A stretch of DNA of 64,000 nucleotides, from the NCBI RefSeq assembly GCF_014641715.1, contig NZ_BMIG01000001.1, positions 124,001 to 188,000 of the forward strand, in the 5' to 3' direction. This DNA is from Polaromonas eurypsychrophila. Its GTDB lineage: Bacteria > Pseudomonadota > Gammaproteobacteria > Burkholderiales > Burkholderiaceae_C. The first letter of the stretch is position 1; every line of letters begins with the position of its first letter. The notes beneath the pieces are model-generated. The model made no database searches and was not told the origin of the DNA. It worked only from the letters and a program-made list of their open reading frames with translations. Shown here one piece after another: positions 34,390 to 42,835 of this stretch. The position numbers and the translations under genes were made by a program.

Positions 34390-35271
34390 ATGTCTTCAGC
34401 AGCACATACAGGCACACCGTATTATTTTGTCCCGGCGCCTTCGGCCTACCCGGTGATGACGGCTGTTGGCCTGTTTTTCGTCGTTCTGGGCGCAGGCCAG
34501 TGGATCAACGGATCCGGCTGGGGCGCGTACTCGCTGGCCTTTGGCATGGTCTGGTGGCTTACCGTGCTGTTCTTCTGGTTCCGCGCCGCAGCGCGTGAAA
34601 GCGAAGGCGGCCTTTACGGCCACAAGATCGACCTGTCCTACCGCTGGAGCATGAGCTGGTTCATCTTCTCGGAAGTGATGTTTTTCGGCGCTTTCTTCAC
34701 GGCCCTGTGGTGGGCGCGTTCCCACTCGCTGCCGGCGCTGGGCAGCCTGGAAAACGCGCTGCTCTGGCCTGATTTCAAGGCCGTCTGGCCCAGTTCCGCG
34801 GTCGGCGCGACCGGTTCGCCCGCCGACATCATCGAACCTTTTTCGACCATGGGTCCGTTCTGGCTGCCGACCATCAATACCGCCTTGCTGTTGACATCGG
34901 GCGTGACACTGACGATTGCCCACCACGCGCTGCGTGAAAACCACCGTGGCAAGACCATCGCCTGGATGTGGGCCACCGTGTTGCTGGGCATTATCTTCCT
35001 GTGTGTGCAGGGCTACGAATATTTTCATGCCTACAGCGATCTCAACCTGAAACTGACGTCCGGCGCCTACGGCTCGACCTTCTTCATGCTGACCGGTTTT
35101 CACGGCTTCCATGTGTTTGTCGGCATGCTGATGCTGCTGTTCATCACCCTGCGCCTGCAAAGCGGCCACTTCACTGCGGACCGCCACTTCGGTTTTGAGG
35201 GCGCGGCCTGGTACTGGCACTTTGTGGATGTGGTGTGGCTGGGCCTGTACATCCTTGTGTACTGGATGTGA
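34390..35271 (+). CDS. coxC: Cytochrome c oxidase subunit III
   Basis: A 293-residue, seven-helix subunit III, stabilising subunit I and its proton uptake. The SFWSMSWFIFSEVMFFGAFF-type block (here SYRWSMSWFIFSEVMFFGAF), TSGVTLTIAHHALREN and the C-terminal FHGFHVFVGMLMLL and EGAAWYWHFVDVVWLGLYIL motifs are clear. ATG at 34390 is preceded by CAGGAG. A strong terminator follows at 35400. Confidence 0.97.
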   Translation: MSSAAHTGTPYYFVPAPSAYPVMTAVGLFFVVLGAGQWINGSGWGAYSLAFGMVWWLTVLFFWFRAAARESEGGLYGHKIDLSYRWSMSWFIFSEVMFFGAFFTALWWARSHSLPALGSLENALLWPDFKAVWPSSAVGATGSPADIIEPFSTMGPFWLPTINTALLLTSGVTLTIAHHALRENHRGKTIAWMWATVLLGIIFLCVQGYEYFHAYSDLNLKLTSGAYGSTFFMLTGFHGFHVFVGMLMLLFITLRLQSGHFTADRHFGFEGAAWYWHFVDVVWLGLYILVYWM

Positions 35272-35311
35272 CGGTTACTGCGAGTTCGTGATCCGTCGTT
35301 GCGGGGCCCGT

Positions 35312-35350
35312 CCGGAAATCCTCATGGACCTCAAGTCCACTCCGGTTCCC
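35312..35350. repeat. Dispersed hairpin repeat (family 3), copy 1
   Basis: CCGGAAATCCTCATGGACCT-CAAGTCCACTCCGGTTCCC; arms GGAC/GTCC and the flanking CCGGAA and TCCGGT blocks are shared with 58607-58643. It lies between coxC and its terminator. Confidence 0.55.
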
Positions 35351-35399
35351 GGCCACCCGCGCCTCGGCTGACAAGCTCTCGCTACGCCGTTCTGGATGC

Positions 35400-35428
35400 A
35401 AGGTCGCTGAGGCGGCCTTTTTCTTTTT
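35400..35428 (+). terminator. Rho-independent terminator of the coxB-coxC operon
   Basis: AAGGTCGC-TGAG-GCGGCCTT (8-bp stem with one G-T pair, 4-base loop) is followed by TTTCTTTTT. It overlaps the 3' end of the convergent twin-membrane gene. Confidence 0.8.
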
Positions 35429-35648
35429 ACTTGCCTGCCGGGATGCCGGTAGGCTGGATATAACCCATTTTCCAGGCGATCAGGATGCAGACAAACAGCA
35501 GGATGGAAAAGCCGACACGAAACGCCAATGCGCGCGCCATGTTGCTGGTTTTTGCCTTCCCGCCCGTACCGTCCTTCAGCATGAAAAACAGCGCGGAAGC
35601 CAGACTCGCGATGATGGCCAAAAATGCAAGTGCAACGAGGTAATTCAT
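35427..35648 (-). CDS. Twin transmembrane protein (DUF2909)
   Basis: A 73-residue protein with two hydrophobic helices (YLVALAFLAIIASLASALFF and ARALAFRVGFSILLFVCILI) joined by a short basic loop. The family is typically encoded beside SURF1 and cytochrome oxidase genes. It is divergent from SURF1 and convergent with coxC. No biochemical role is known to me. Confidence 0.85.
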   Translation of the reverse strand: MNYLVALAFLAIIASLASALFFMLKDGTGGKAKTSNMARALAFRVGFSILLFVCILIAWKMGYIQPTGIPAGK

Positions 35649-35666
35649 GAACCGGATTATCGGCGC

Positions 35667-36425
35667 ATGAGTTCACGCCTGCTCCAGCCGCGTTTTGTGG
35701 TTTTGACGCTTGCGACCGTGCTGATGGTCGTACTGACCTTTTCGCTGGGCCAGTGGCAAATGCGTCGTGCTGCCCAAAAACAAGCGTTGCAGGCTGCCAT
35801 TGATGCACAAAAAAGGCTTCCAGCCCTTGACGAACGGGCGTTGCCAGCTATTGAAAATATAGCAAATATGATGCACCGTGAGGCCGTGGTGCGCGGCAGT
35901 TGGCAGGCCGCGCATACGGTGTACCTGGACAACCGGCCCATGGACGGCAAGTCCGGCTTCTGGGTGGTGACGCCCTTGCTGCTGGCCGGCAGCACGCAGT
36001 CCGTCCTGGTACAGCGTGGCTGGGTGCTGCGCGACTTCACCGACCGCACGCGGCTGCCCGAGGTGGATACGCCCCCCGGTGTGGTCACCGTCTACGGCCG
36101 CATGGCCCCGCCGCCATCCAAGCTTTATGAGTTTGAAGGGGCGGTGCAGGGCCGTATCCGGCAAAATCTCGATCTGCCGGCCTTCAGCGCCGAAACCGGT
36201 TTGCGCTTGCTGCCGGCTTCACTGCTGCAGTCTGGAGCAGCCAGTGGGGGCCTGCTGCGCAACTGGCCGGCGCCCAACACCGGCGTGGACAAGCACCACG
36301 GTTATGCCTTCCAGTGGTTTGCGCTGTGCGCGCTGCTGGTCGGCCTGTATGTCTGGTTCCAGCTGCTTCTTCCGCGCCGCAGGTCTTCTGTCCCTCCTTC
36401 TGTTCTTGATAGCGATTTACCGTGA
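35667..36425 (+). CDS. SURF1-family cytochrome oxidase assembly protein
   Basis: A 252-residue SURF1/Shy1 protein aiding haem a insertion into subunit I. It has an N-terminal helix (FVVLTLATVLMVVLTFSLGQWQ), the GxW-type GKSGFWVVTPLL and VLVQRGWVLRDF blocks in the periplasmic part, and a C-terminal helix after KHHGYAFQWFALCAL. Codons around residues 47-68 match the 60-bp repeat. It overlaps the next gene by four bases (GTGA). Confidence 0.93.
   Translation: MSSRLLQPRFVVLTLATVLMVVLTFSLGQWQMRRAAQKQALQAAIDAQKRLPALDERALPAIENIANMMHREAVVRGSWQAAHTVYLDNRPMDGKSGFWVVTPLLLAGSTQSVLVQRGWVLRDFTDRTRLPEVDTPPGVVTVYGRMAPPPSKLYEFEGAVQGRIRQNLDLPAFSAETGLRLLPASLLQSGAASGGLLRNWPAPNTGVDKHHGYAFQWFALCALLVGLYVWFQLLLPRRRSSVPPSVLDSDLP
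35804..35868 (-). repeat. 60-bp dispersed repeat inside SURF1 gene
   Basis: On the minus strand ATTTGCTATATTTTCAATAG then CTGGCAACGCCCGTTCGTCA then AGGGCTGGAAGCCTTTTTTG is one of the best matches to the consensus. The host translation is AQKRLPALDERALPAIENIA, in frame and without stop. Confidence 0.75.
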
Positions 36426-37123
36426 CACCTTCCCAGCCTCCTTCCTCCGTGCCCGACGGCCGTGACCAGCCGCTGGATCTGACTGTGCACAGCCTGCCGC
36501 AAGCCGATGCGGCTGCCGCCATCGCGCGGCCCGATACGCGTGCCGGCCGCTGGAAAATGCTGGCCGTGCTGCTGGTCTGCGCGGCGCCGGTGATCGCCTC
36601 CTACTTCACCTATTACGTAATTCGTCCGGACGGTCGGCGCAACTACGGTGAGCTGATTGATCCGCAACGGCCGCTGCCGGCCCTGGACGCCGTGACGACC
36701 GACGGCCAGCGCCTGGCCTTGCCAGCGCTCAAGGGCCAGTGGTTGCTCGTCAGTGTGGCCGGCGGCGCCTGCGATGCGGCTTGCCAGCAGCACCTGTATT
36801 TTCAGCGCCAGCTGCGCGAGTCGCTGGGCCGCGAGAAAGACCGGCTGGACCGCGTCTGGCTGGTAAGTGACGAGACCGCCATTCCCGCAGCGCTCAACAC
36901 GGCGCTGCAGGGCGCCACCGTGCTCCGCATCGCCGGCCTGGCGCAATGGTTGCAGCCCGCGCCTGGTCAGAAGCTCTCCGATCACTTGTATGTGGTGGAC
37001 CCGATCGGCAACTGGATGATGCGTTTTCCGGCCGACATGGACGCTGCCGGTGCGGCGCAGGCCAAGCGCGATCTGGAACGCCTGCTGCGCGCGTCCGCCT
37101 CCTGGGACAAAGCCGGCCGCTAG
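36422..37123 (+). CDS. Membrane-anchored thioredoxin-like oxidase assembly protein
   Basis: A 233-residue protein with one transmembrane helix near residues 45-67 (MLAVLLVCAAPVIASYFTYY) and a periplasmic thioredoxin-like domain. Its redox or copper motif is GACDAACQ, a CxxxC like that of Sco proteins, but the downstream copper histidine of Sco is not evident. It lies between SURF1 and haem A synthase, so a role in CuA or disulfide handling during oxidase assembly is inferred. GTG start overlaps the SURF1 stop. Confidence 0.75.
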   Translation: MTPSQPPSSVPDGRDQPLDLTVHSLPQADAAAAIARPDTRAGRWKMLAVLLVCAAPVIASYFTYYVIRPDGRRNYGELIDPQRPLPALDAVTTDGQRLALPALKGQWLLVSVAGGACDAACQQHLYFQRQLRESLGREKDRLDRVWLVSDETAIPAALNTALQGATVLRIAGLAQWLQPAPGQKLSDHLYVVDPIGNWMMRFPADMDAAGAAQAKRDLERLLRASASWDKAGR

Positions 37124-37125
37124 AT

Positions 37126-37222
37126 ATGACCCCCACGCTTGTCGCTTCGCGTACTACGCTGCCCCCCGAGGGGGCTGCTGCGCCTGCGGGCCGGCAAAGC
37201 CGGACCCGCGGCTCCTGCTGGT
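37126..37222 (-). repeat. GC-rich dispersed repeat (family 2)
   Basis: Minus-strand order: CCGCGGGTCCGGCTTTGCCG hairpin, CCCCCTCGGGGGGCAGCGTA, then GCGAAGCGACAAGCGTGGGG. Same order as at 27942. It separates the thioredoxin-like gene from ctaA. Confidence 0.7.
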
Positions 37223-37255
37223 CTGGAAACCCGCAATAACCCGCTTCTGTTAAAC

Positions 37256-38416
37256 ATGGAAACGCAAGAGCTTTACAACCTGAGCCCGGCGCTGCGGCTG
37301 ATGGGCATGGGCCTGGTGCTGGCGCTGGGGCCGCTGGCCTGGGTCTGGCTGCGCAACAAGAACCAGCCGATGGCGCGGCGCCTGCGTGTGCTGACCCTGC
37401 TCACCTTGTTCCTGACCTTTGACCTGGTGCTGTTCGGCGCTTTCACGCGGTTGACCGACTCCGGGCTCGGTTGCCCGGACTGGCCGGGGTGTTACGGCCA
37501 TGCCAGCCCGGTGGGCGCCAGCCAGCCCATCAGCGCGGCGCAGACCGCCATGCCCAGCGGACCGGTCACGCATTCCAAGGCCTGGATAGAAATGATCCAC
37601 CGCTACCTGGCCACCGGTGTCGGCGTGTTGATCCTGACCTTGGCTGTGGCCACCTGGCTGAGCCGTCGAAAGGGGCAGCAGAACGCAAGTATTCTGTCGG
37701 CTTGGTGGCCGATGGCCACACTGGTCTGGGTTTGCATTCAGGGGGCTTTCGGCGCTTTGACCGTGACCATGAAGCTGTTTCCGCTGATCGTGACCCTGCA
37801 CCTGCTGGGCGGGCTGATCCTGTTGGCCTTGCTGCAGGCCCAAGCCGTGCGTTACGCGCAGGCGCATGACGCCACGCGGACGGTGCTTTTGTCAAAGGGC
37901 GTCTGGCTGTTGCTGACAGCAACCTTTTTGCTGTTGTGGCTGCAGATTGCGTTGGGCGGCTGGGTCAGCACCAACTATGCGGTGCTGGCTTGCAGCGAGT
38001 TTCCGGCCTGCCAGGGCAGCTTCTGGCCGGCCATGGACTTCCGCGAAGGCTTCACCTTCTGGCGCGCGCTGGGCGCTGGGCTGGACGGTAACAACATCAG
38101 CTTCCAGGCGCTGACCGCCATTCACTATGTGCACCGGCTCGCCGCTTATATCGTGTTTGCCGCCTTGCTGGCACTGGCCTGGCAGTTGCGGCGGATTCCC
38201 GCGATGCGTTCTTATGGCAACTGGGTAGGCGGCCTGGCGCTCTGGCAGTTCGCCACCGGCCTGAGCAATGTGGTGCTGGGCTGGCCGCTGGTTGCCGCGG
38301 TGTCGCACACCGGCGGCGCGGCCGCATTGGTGGTGGTGCTGACGGGCGCTCTTTTTTCGAGCCAGCGCGTCCCGCAGGCAGCAAGTGCGTCAAAATTGAG
38401 GGCTTCCCCTTTATGA
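37256..38416 (+). CDS. ctaA: Haem A synthase (COX15/CtaA)
   Basis: A 386-residue, eight-helix enzyme oxidising the C8 methyl of haem O to the formyl group of haem A. Motifs include [20 protein letters not shown], the haem-ligand segments EMIHRYLA and TLHLLGG, the second cysteine pair CSEFPACQG, and [11 protein letters not shown] near the end. ATG at 37256 is used; the frame runs open upstream through the repeat but without matching sequence. It overlaps ctaB by four bases. Confidence 0.95.
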   Translation: METQELYNLSPALRLMGMGLVLALGPLAWVWLRNKNQPMARRLRVLTLLTLFLTFDLVLFGAFTRLTDSGLGCPDWPGCYGHASPVGASQPISAAQTAMPSGPVTHSKAWIEMIHRYLATGVGVLILTLAVATWLSRRKGQQNASILSAWWPMATLVWVCIQGAFGALTVTMKLFPLIVTLHLLGGLILLALLQAQAVRYAQAHDATRTVLLSKGVWLLLTATFLLLWLQIALGGWVSTNYAVLACSEFPACQGSFWPAMDFREGFTFWRALGAGLDGNNISFQALTAIHYVHRLAAYIVFAALLALAWQLRRIPAMRSYGNWVGGLALWQFATGLSNVVLGWPLVAAVSHTGGAAALVVVLTGALFSSQRVPQAASASKLRASPL

Positions 38417-39330
38417 ACTCCTCAGATTCTTCCGCCTCCGTGGCAATTCCGGCGTTTGTGCCGTCGAAGTTCGCGCAGTTCTACGCGCTGACCAAGCCGC
38501 GTGTGGTGCAGCTTATTGTGTTCTGCGCGTTGATCGGCATGGTGCTGGCGGTGCCCGGTGTTCCGGGCTGGGCTGAGATCAAGCTGGCCGTGATTGCCTG
38601 CGCCGGCATCTGGCTGGTGGCCGGGGCTGCTGCGGCCTTCAACTGCCTGGTCGAGCAGAAAATCGATTCGAAAATGAAACGCACGGCCTGGCGCGCCACC
38701 GCGCAGGGGCAGATCAGCAATCCGCTGACGCTGGCTTTTTCCAGCCTGCTGTGCGCCGCCGGTTCCGTGATTCTCTATGTCTGGGTGAACCCGCTGACCA
38801 TGTGGCTGACCTTTGCCACCTTTGTCGGCTACGCGGTGGTCTACACCGTGATCCTGAAACCGCTGACACCTCAAAACATCGTGATCGGCGGTGCTTCCGG
38901 CGCGATGCCGCCGGTGCTGGGCTGGGCCGCGATGACCGGCAGCGTGACGCCCGAGGCGCTGATCCTGTTCCTGATCATCTTCCTGTGGACGCCGCCGCAC
39001 TTCTGGGCGCTGGCGCTGTATCGGGTGGAAGACTACCGCAAGTCCGGCCTGCCGATGCTTCCGGTGACCCACGGCAACGAATTCACACGCCTGCAGGTCT
39101 TCCTTTACACCCTGGTGCTGTTTGCGGCCTGCCTGATGCCCTTTGTCTTCAAGATGAGCGGCTGGCTCTACCTGGTGGTGGCCATAGCGCTGAGCTTCGG
39201 CTTCAGCTGGTATGCGTGGAAGCTGTGGCGCAATTATTCGGACGCGCTGGCGCGCAAGACCTTCCGCTTTTCGCTGATTCACCTGTCTGTTTTGTTTGCG
39301 GCGCTGCTGCTGGACCACTACCTCGTATGA
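38413..39330 (+). CDS. ctaB: Protoheme IX farnesyltransferase (haem O synthase)
   Basis: A 305-residue UbiA-family prenyltransferase attaching farnesyl to protohaem. The first Asp-rich-type motif region reads [18 protein letters not shown] and the second [31 protein letters not shown] at the start and LWTPPHFW are also characteristic. It is co-translated with ctaA upstream and the Sco gene downstream (ATGA). Confidence 0.96.
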   Translation: MNSSDSSASVAIPAFVPSKFAQFYALTKPRVVQLIVFCALIGMVLAVPGVPGWAEIKLAVIACAGIWLVAGAAAAFNCLVEQKIDSKMKRTAWRATAQGQISNPLTLAFSSLLCAAGSVILYVWVNPLTMWLTFATFVGYAVVYTVILKPLTPQNIVIGGASGAMPPVLGWAAMTGSVTPEALILFLIIFLWTPPHFWALALYRVEDYRKSGLPMLPVTHGNEFTRLQVFLYTLVLFAACLMPFVFKMSGWLYLVVAIALSFGFSWYAWKLWRNYSDALARKTFRFSLIHLSVLFAALLLDHYLV

Positions 39331-39965
39331 GCTTCTCCCCGACTTCTTCCAGCAAACGGAATGCTATCAAGTTAATAGCTGGTGGTGCATTCTGGACAGG
39401 GGCTGGAGGCCTTTTTGGCTTGTTATCCGGTTGCACCGAGACCAAACCGCAGTTCGTCAGCATCGACATCACCGGCGCCGATTACGCGAAAGACTTTGCG
39501 CTGGCCGACCACAACGGGCAGATGCGCAGCATCAAGGATTTCGCCGGCAAGGTGGTGGTGGTGTTTTTCGGCTTCACCCAGTGCCCGGATGTTTGCCCGA
39601 CCTCCATGGCCGAGCTGGCCGAGATCAAAAAGATGCTGGGTACCGACGGCGACCGCCTGCAGGGGCTGTTTGTTTCGCTGGACCCCGAGCGCGACACGCC
39701 CGAGGTGCTCAAGGCCTACATGACCAACTTCGACCCGAGCTTTCTGGCCTTGCGCCCGGCGCTGGACAAGCTCCCGCAAGTCGCGAAAGACTTCAAGATT
39801 TTCTACAAAAAGGTCGACGGCAAGACCCCGGGGGCCTACACCCTGGACCATTCGGCCGGCAGTTATGTGTTCGACCCGCAGGGCCGGGTGCGCCTGTACA
39901 GCCGTTACGGGAGCGGTGCGCCGGCACTGGCGGCCGACGTCAAGCTCCTGCTCAAAGGAAGCTAA
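39327..39965 (+). CDS. SCO1/SenC-family copper chaperone lipoprotein
   Basis: A 212-residue Sco protein that metallates the CuA site of subunit II. The copper/redox motif [11 protein letters not shown] has Cys86 and Cys90, with the third ligand His175 (YTLDHSAGS). The N-terminus is a lipoprotein signal ending LLSGC (Cys36). Codons 13-33 of that signal are supplied almost entirely by a 60-bp dispersed repeat. ATG overlaps the ctaB stop. It is the last gene of the assembly operon, before the terminator at 39983. Confidence 0.95.
   Translation: MSFSPTSSSKRNAIKLIAGGAFWTGAGGLFGLLSGCTETKPQFVSIDITGADYAKDFALADHNGQMRSIKDFAGKVVVVFFGFTQCPDVCPTSMAELAEIKKMLGTDGDRLQGLFVSLDPERDTPEVLKAYMTNFDPSFLALRPALDKLPQVAKDFKIFYKKVDGKTPGAYTLDHSAGSYVFDPQGRVRLYSRYGSGAPALAADVKLLLKGS
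39363..39424 (+). repeat. 60-bp dispersed repeat encoding the Sco signal segment
   Basis: GCTATCAAGTTAATAGCTGG then TGGTGCATTCTGGACAGGGG then CTGGAGGCCTTTTTGGCTTG is close to the family consensus. It has GCTAT/ATAGC arms forming a small hairpin. The host translation is [20 protein letters not shown], the hydrophobic core of the lipoprotein signal. Confidence 0.8.
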
Positions 39966-39982
39966 GTCCTCCCCTGACCGGC

Positions 39983-40020
39983 AAAAAAAAGCCTGCACAC
40001 GATGGTCGTATGCAGGCTTT
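39983..40020. terminator. Terminator between sco and rpoH, strongest on the minus strand
   Basis: AAAGCCTGCA pairs with TGCAGGCTTT (10 bp), with an inner ACGA/TCGT pairing. The minus strand continues with eight T (A-run at 39983-39990). On the plus strand only three T follow, so it mainly ends rpoH. Confidence 0.85.
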
Positions 40021-40065
40021 GGGTGCGGCCAGTGGTGACCGCAGCAATCAAAAGGTGTCAGGCCA

Positions 40066-41010
40066 TCACGCGTAGGCGGCCAGGACCTTCTTCATTTTTT
40101 TCATGGCCGCTACTTCGATCTGGCGGATCCGTTCGGCACTGACCTTGTACTCGGCCGCCAGGTCGTGCAGCGTCATGCCGCCGGACCCGTCGTCGTTGAC
40201 CTTGAGCCAACGTTCCTCGACGATGCGGCGTGAGCGATCATCCAGCCCTTCCAGCGCAGTTGAAATGCCGTCACTGGCCAGGTAGTCGCGCTGGCGCGAC
40301 TCCATCAACTGGGTCGGTTCCTGCGTCGCGTCCGACAGGTAGGCAATCGGGCCATAGGCCTCTTCACCGTCGTCGCTTGGGCTCGGGTCCAGCAGCACAT
40401 CGTGGCCCGACATGCGTTGCTCCATCTCTATGACTTCCTCACGCTTGACGTTCAGCGTTTTCGCCATCGAGTTGATCTGATCCTGCGTCAGCGTGTCGCG
40501 GTGTGTCGCCACATCGGCGTCGTCCTTGAAACCCTGCTTCATCGAGCGCAGGTTGAAAAACAACTTGCGCTGGGCCTTGGTGGTGGCGACCTTGACCATG
40601 CGCCAGTTTTTCAGGATGTACTCGTGCATCTCGGCCTTGATCCAGTGCAGCGCATAGCTGACCAGGCGCACGCCCTGGTCGGGATCGAAGCGTTTGACCG
40701 CCTTCATCAGGCCGATATTGCCTTCCTGAATCAGGTCGGCGTGGGGCAGGCCATAACCGAGGTATTTGCGGGAAGTCGCCACCACCAGGCGCAAGTGAGA
40801 GAGCACTAACTTACCGGCTGCGTCCAGGTCATTGTTGTCCTTCAGACTGCGCGCAAACTCCTGCTCCTGCTCCAAAGTGAGCATGGGCAGGCGATTTACC
40901 GCCGAAATATAAGCGTCCAGATTGCCCAGAGGCGGCAGCAGCGACCACGGATTGGCGCTCGCCAAGGCCGTGCTGGCGGGTGTCACTTTGGGGGAAAGCG
41001 CATAGGACAT
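40066..41010 (-). CDS. rpoH: RNA polymerase heat-shock sigma factor sigma-32
   Basis: A 314-residue sigma factor. Region 2 is visible as LRLVVATSRKYLGYGLPHAD and LIQEGNIGLMKAVKRFDPDQ with YALHWIKAEMHEYILKNWRM (2.4), the RpoH-box-like QRKLFFNLRSMKQGF follows, and region 4.2 is HDLAAEYKVSAERIRQIEVA. ATG at 41010 is preceded by GGAG; the frame is open to 41037 but with a poorer start. A perfect CIRCE element lies 31-57 bases upstream of the start, so HrcA probably represses it. Confidence 0.97.
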   Translation of the reverse strand: MSYALSPKVTPASTALASANPWSLLPPLGNLDAYISAVNRLPMLTLEQEQEFARSLKDNNDLDAAGKLVLSHLRLVVATSRKYLGYGLPHADLIQEGNIGLMKAVKRFDPDQGVRLVSYALHWIKAEMHEYILKNWRMVKVATTKAQRKLFFNLRSMKQGFKDDADVATHRDTLTQDQINSMAKTLNVKREEVIEMEQRMSGHDVLLDPSPSDDGEEAYGPIAYLSDATQEPTQLMESRQRDYLASDGISTALEGLDDRSRRIVEERWLKVNDDGSGGMTLHDLAAEYKVSAERIRQIEVAAMKKMKKVLAAYA

Positions 41011-41355
41011 GAGGCAAAACTCCTTTTCTGAAGTCAAATATTAGCACTCTGTTGGAGAGAGTGCTAAGCAATAGGTTCAATGACTTGAATAGGGTCAGGC
41101 TATGCGCGTAACCGCTTAACCGTCCCCTGTTGGAGACCTGATCCTGAACTTTGGTTCAGCCAAGCCGTGTAGGAAAGCAGCCAGACCGCGCGGCGTCCAA
41201 ACCCGCGCGTACTGGCGCTCAGTCTCCCTTGGCTTTGCGTGGCAAGGCTGGGCCAGGAGACTGGGCGGCAGAAGGCGTTGAAAATTGGACCGCTGTGGCC
41301 GCTTTGCAGCCGACGTTCCGTTTGCCGCCCAGGCTCCGGGCGGCGCGAGGGTTTC
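41011..41355. other. Gene-free stretch upstream of rpoH
   Basis: The 345 bases between the rpoH start and the 3' end of the MmgE/PrpD gene hold the CIRCE element (41041-41067) and must hold the rpoH promoter. From about 41070 to 41355 I see no gene, hairpin or known repeat. Confidence 0.6.
41041..41067. promoter_or_regulatory. CIRCE operator (HrcA binding site) upstream of rpoH
   Basis: TTAGCACTC, nine bases (TGTTGGAGA), GAGTGCTAA: a full match to the CIRCE consensus with no mismatch in either arm. It is located 31 bases from the rpoH ATG, overlapping the expected transcription start region, a position suited to repression by HrcA. Confidence 0.95.
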
Positions 41356-42735
41356 TCAGGGACGCGCCAGCGCGGTCAGCGTCTGCACATCCGTGGCCGT
41401 GCCCACCGCCCAGCAGGCCTGGATCAGATCGACTGTTTTAGTCGCACCGATGACCGCGTTCGACATGCCGCTGAACTTGGCTTCCAGCATGGCGTCAGTC
41501 ATCGGGTTCTGCAGCGAGCCGATGGCATGTTCGACAAACACATGCACGCGCCGGCCGTCGGTCAGCACGGCGGTCACGTCGGCGCTGGCTTCGTCGATGG
41601 AATCGTCCACCGTGGCCACCACCTTGCGACGCAGCGCCACCATGTCGGCCCGGTTGACGATCTCGTCGGAGAACTCGTCCTCGGCCGCGCGGCCGAAGGT
41701 GAGGCCGGCGGCGCAGCCGTGGTAAACGCTGAACTTGGCCTGCAGGCCGTCCTGCGGCTCCTTCTTGCCTGTGAGCTCGAGCACCAGCGAATGCACCTTG
41801 AGCTCGATGCTGGCGATCTGTTCCGGCGTCACGCCTTGCGCGCGCAACTGGGCGCAGGCGTCGATGCTGGGGTGGATCACGATGCCGCAGGCAAAGGGTT
41901 TGTAGCTGTTGAAGGAAATTTCAAAGCGCTGGCCGAGCTCATCGGTGATTTCGCGCCAGTCGTTTTTGGTCGAGACCGTTTGCATCATGCCGCGCGGCGC
42001 TTCCAGTGCCTTCGGGCTGGCGGTGTAACCCTGGCTGGCCAGCAGCGCCGACATCAGGCCGGCGCGTGCCGCACCACCGGGGTGAAAGGGTTTGGTCATG
42101 GTGCCAAATTGCTCGCGCATGCCGACCGGCTGCGAGGCGGCGATGCCCAGCGCCATCGCGGTTTTCTGCATATCGAGCTTGAGCAGGCGCGCGCAGGCGG
42201 CTGCGGCGCCCAGCGTGCCAGTCGAGCCGGTGATGTGCCAGCCACGGTCGTAATGTTCAGGGTACATGGCGTTGCCGACGCGGCAGGAGACATCAATTCC
42301 CAGCACCAGCGCGTCGATCAGTTCGCGGCCTGAAGCGCCCGTGTGTTCGGCCAGTGCCAGCACCGCCGAGGCCACCGGCCCGGCCGGGTGGATGATGGTT
42401 TTCAGATGGGTGTCGTCGAAGTCAAAGGTGTGCGAGGTGATGCCGTTGATGAGGGCGGCGCTGGCCATGTCGACCTTGCCGGCGCGGCCCAGCACGCTGG
42501 CCTGCGGAGCGGGTTGCAGCATGTTGACGGCGGCGAGCGCCGCGTCGGCAGCTTCGTGCTTGGCGGCGCCGACGGCGCAGCCGAACCAGTTCATGAAGGT
42601 GCGGTGCGCCTCGTGATCTACAGCAGCGCTCCAGCCGCCGGCCAGAAAGCCGGGATGGGTGGCGACTTGTTTGGCCAGGATCTGGGTGACGGGCGGGGCG
42701 TTGTGGTCGGCGACGACCTGGGTATTGCGGGCCAT
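41356..42735 (-). CDS. MmgE/PrpD-family protein
   Basis: About 459 residues from ATG 42735. It belongs to the MmgE/PrpD superfamily (2-methylcitrate dehydratase, iminodisuccinate epimerase and cis-aconitate decarboxylase relatives). Family blocks are ALINGITSHTFDFDDTHLKT, HPAGPVASAVLALAEHTGAS, HITGSTGTLGAAAACARLL and KPFACGIVIHPSIDACAQLR. No methylcitrate genes adjoin it; a Bug receptor and a GntR regulator follow on the same strand, suggesting catabolism of an unidentified organic acid. Confidence 0.88.
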   Translation of the reverse strand: MARNTQVVADHNAPPVTQILAKQVATHPGFLAGGWSAAVDHEAHRTFMNWFGCAVGAAKHEAADAALAAVNMLQPAPQASVLGRAGKVDMASAALINGITSHTFDFDDTHLKTIIHPAGPVASAVLALAEHTGASGRELIDALVLGIDVSCRVGNAMYPEHYDRGWHITGSTGTLGAAAACARLLKLDMQKTAMALGIAASQPVGMREQFGTMTKPFHPGGAARAGLMSALLASQGYTASPKALEAPRGMMQTVSTKNDWREITDELGQRFEISFNSYKPFACGIVIHPSIDACAQLRAQGVTPEQIASIELKVHSLVLELTGKKEPQDGLQAKFSVYHGCAAGLTFGRAAEDEFSDEIVNRADMVALRRKVVATVDDSIDEASADVTAVLTDGRRVHVFVEHAIGSLQNPMTDAMLEAKFSGMSNAVIGATKTVDLIQACWAVGTATDVQTLTALARP

Positions 42736-42768
42736 GGGTTCTTTCGGCAAAACTGCCAGAGGTTTAAA

Positions 42769-42833
42769 GCGCTATAAAAAAAGGAGCTGCTCACGCCCAT
42801 GGGACATGGGCTAGAGGTCTGTTTTGCTTGTAA
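42769..42833 (+). repeat. 60-bp dispersed repeat, intergenic copy
   Basis: GCGCTATAAAAAAAGGAGCT then GCTCACGCCCATGGGACATG then GGCTAGAGGTCTGTTTTGCT matches the consensus. It lies between the Bug receptor and the MmgE/PrpD gene. Confidence 0.75.
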
Positions 42834-42835
42834 TG

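Noticed and set aside
41239-42333. Plus-strand open frame opposite the MmgE/PrpD gene
   Set aside because: Antisense shadow; the minus strand has clear MmgE/PrpD blocks.
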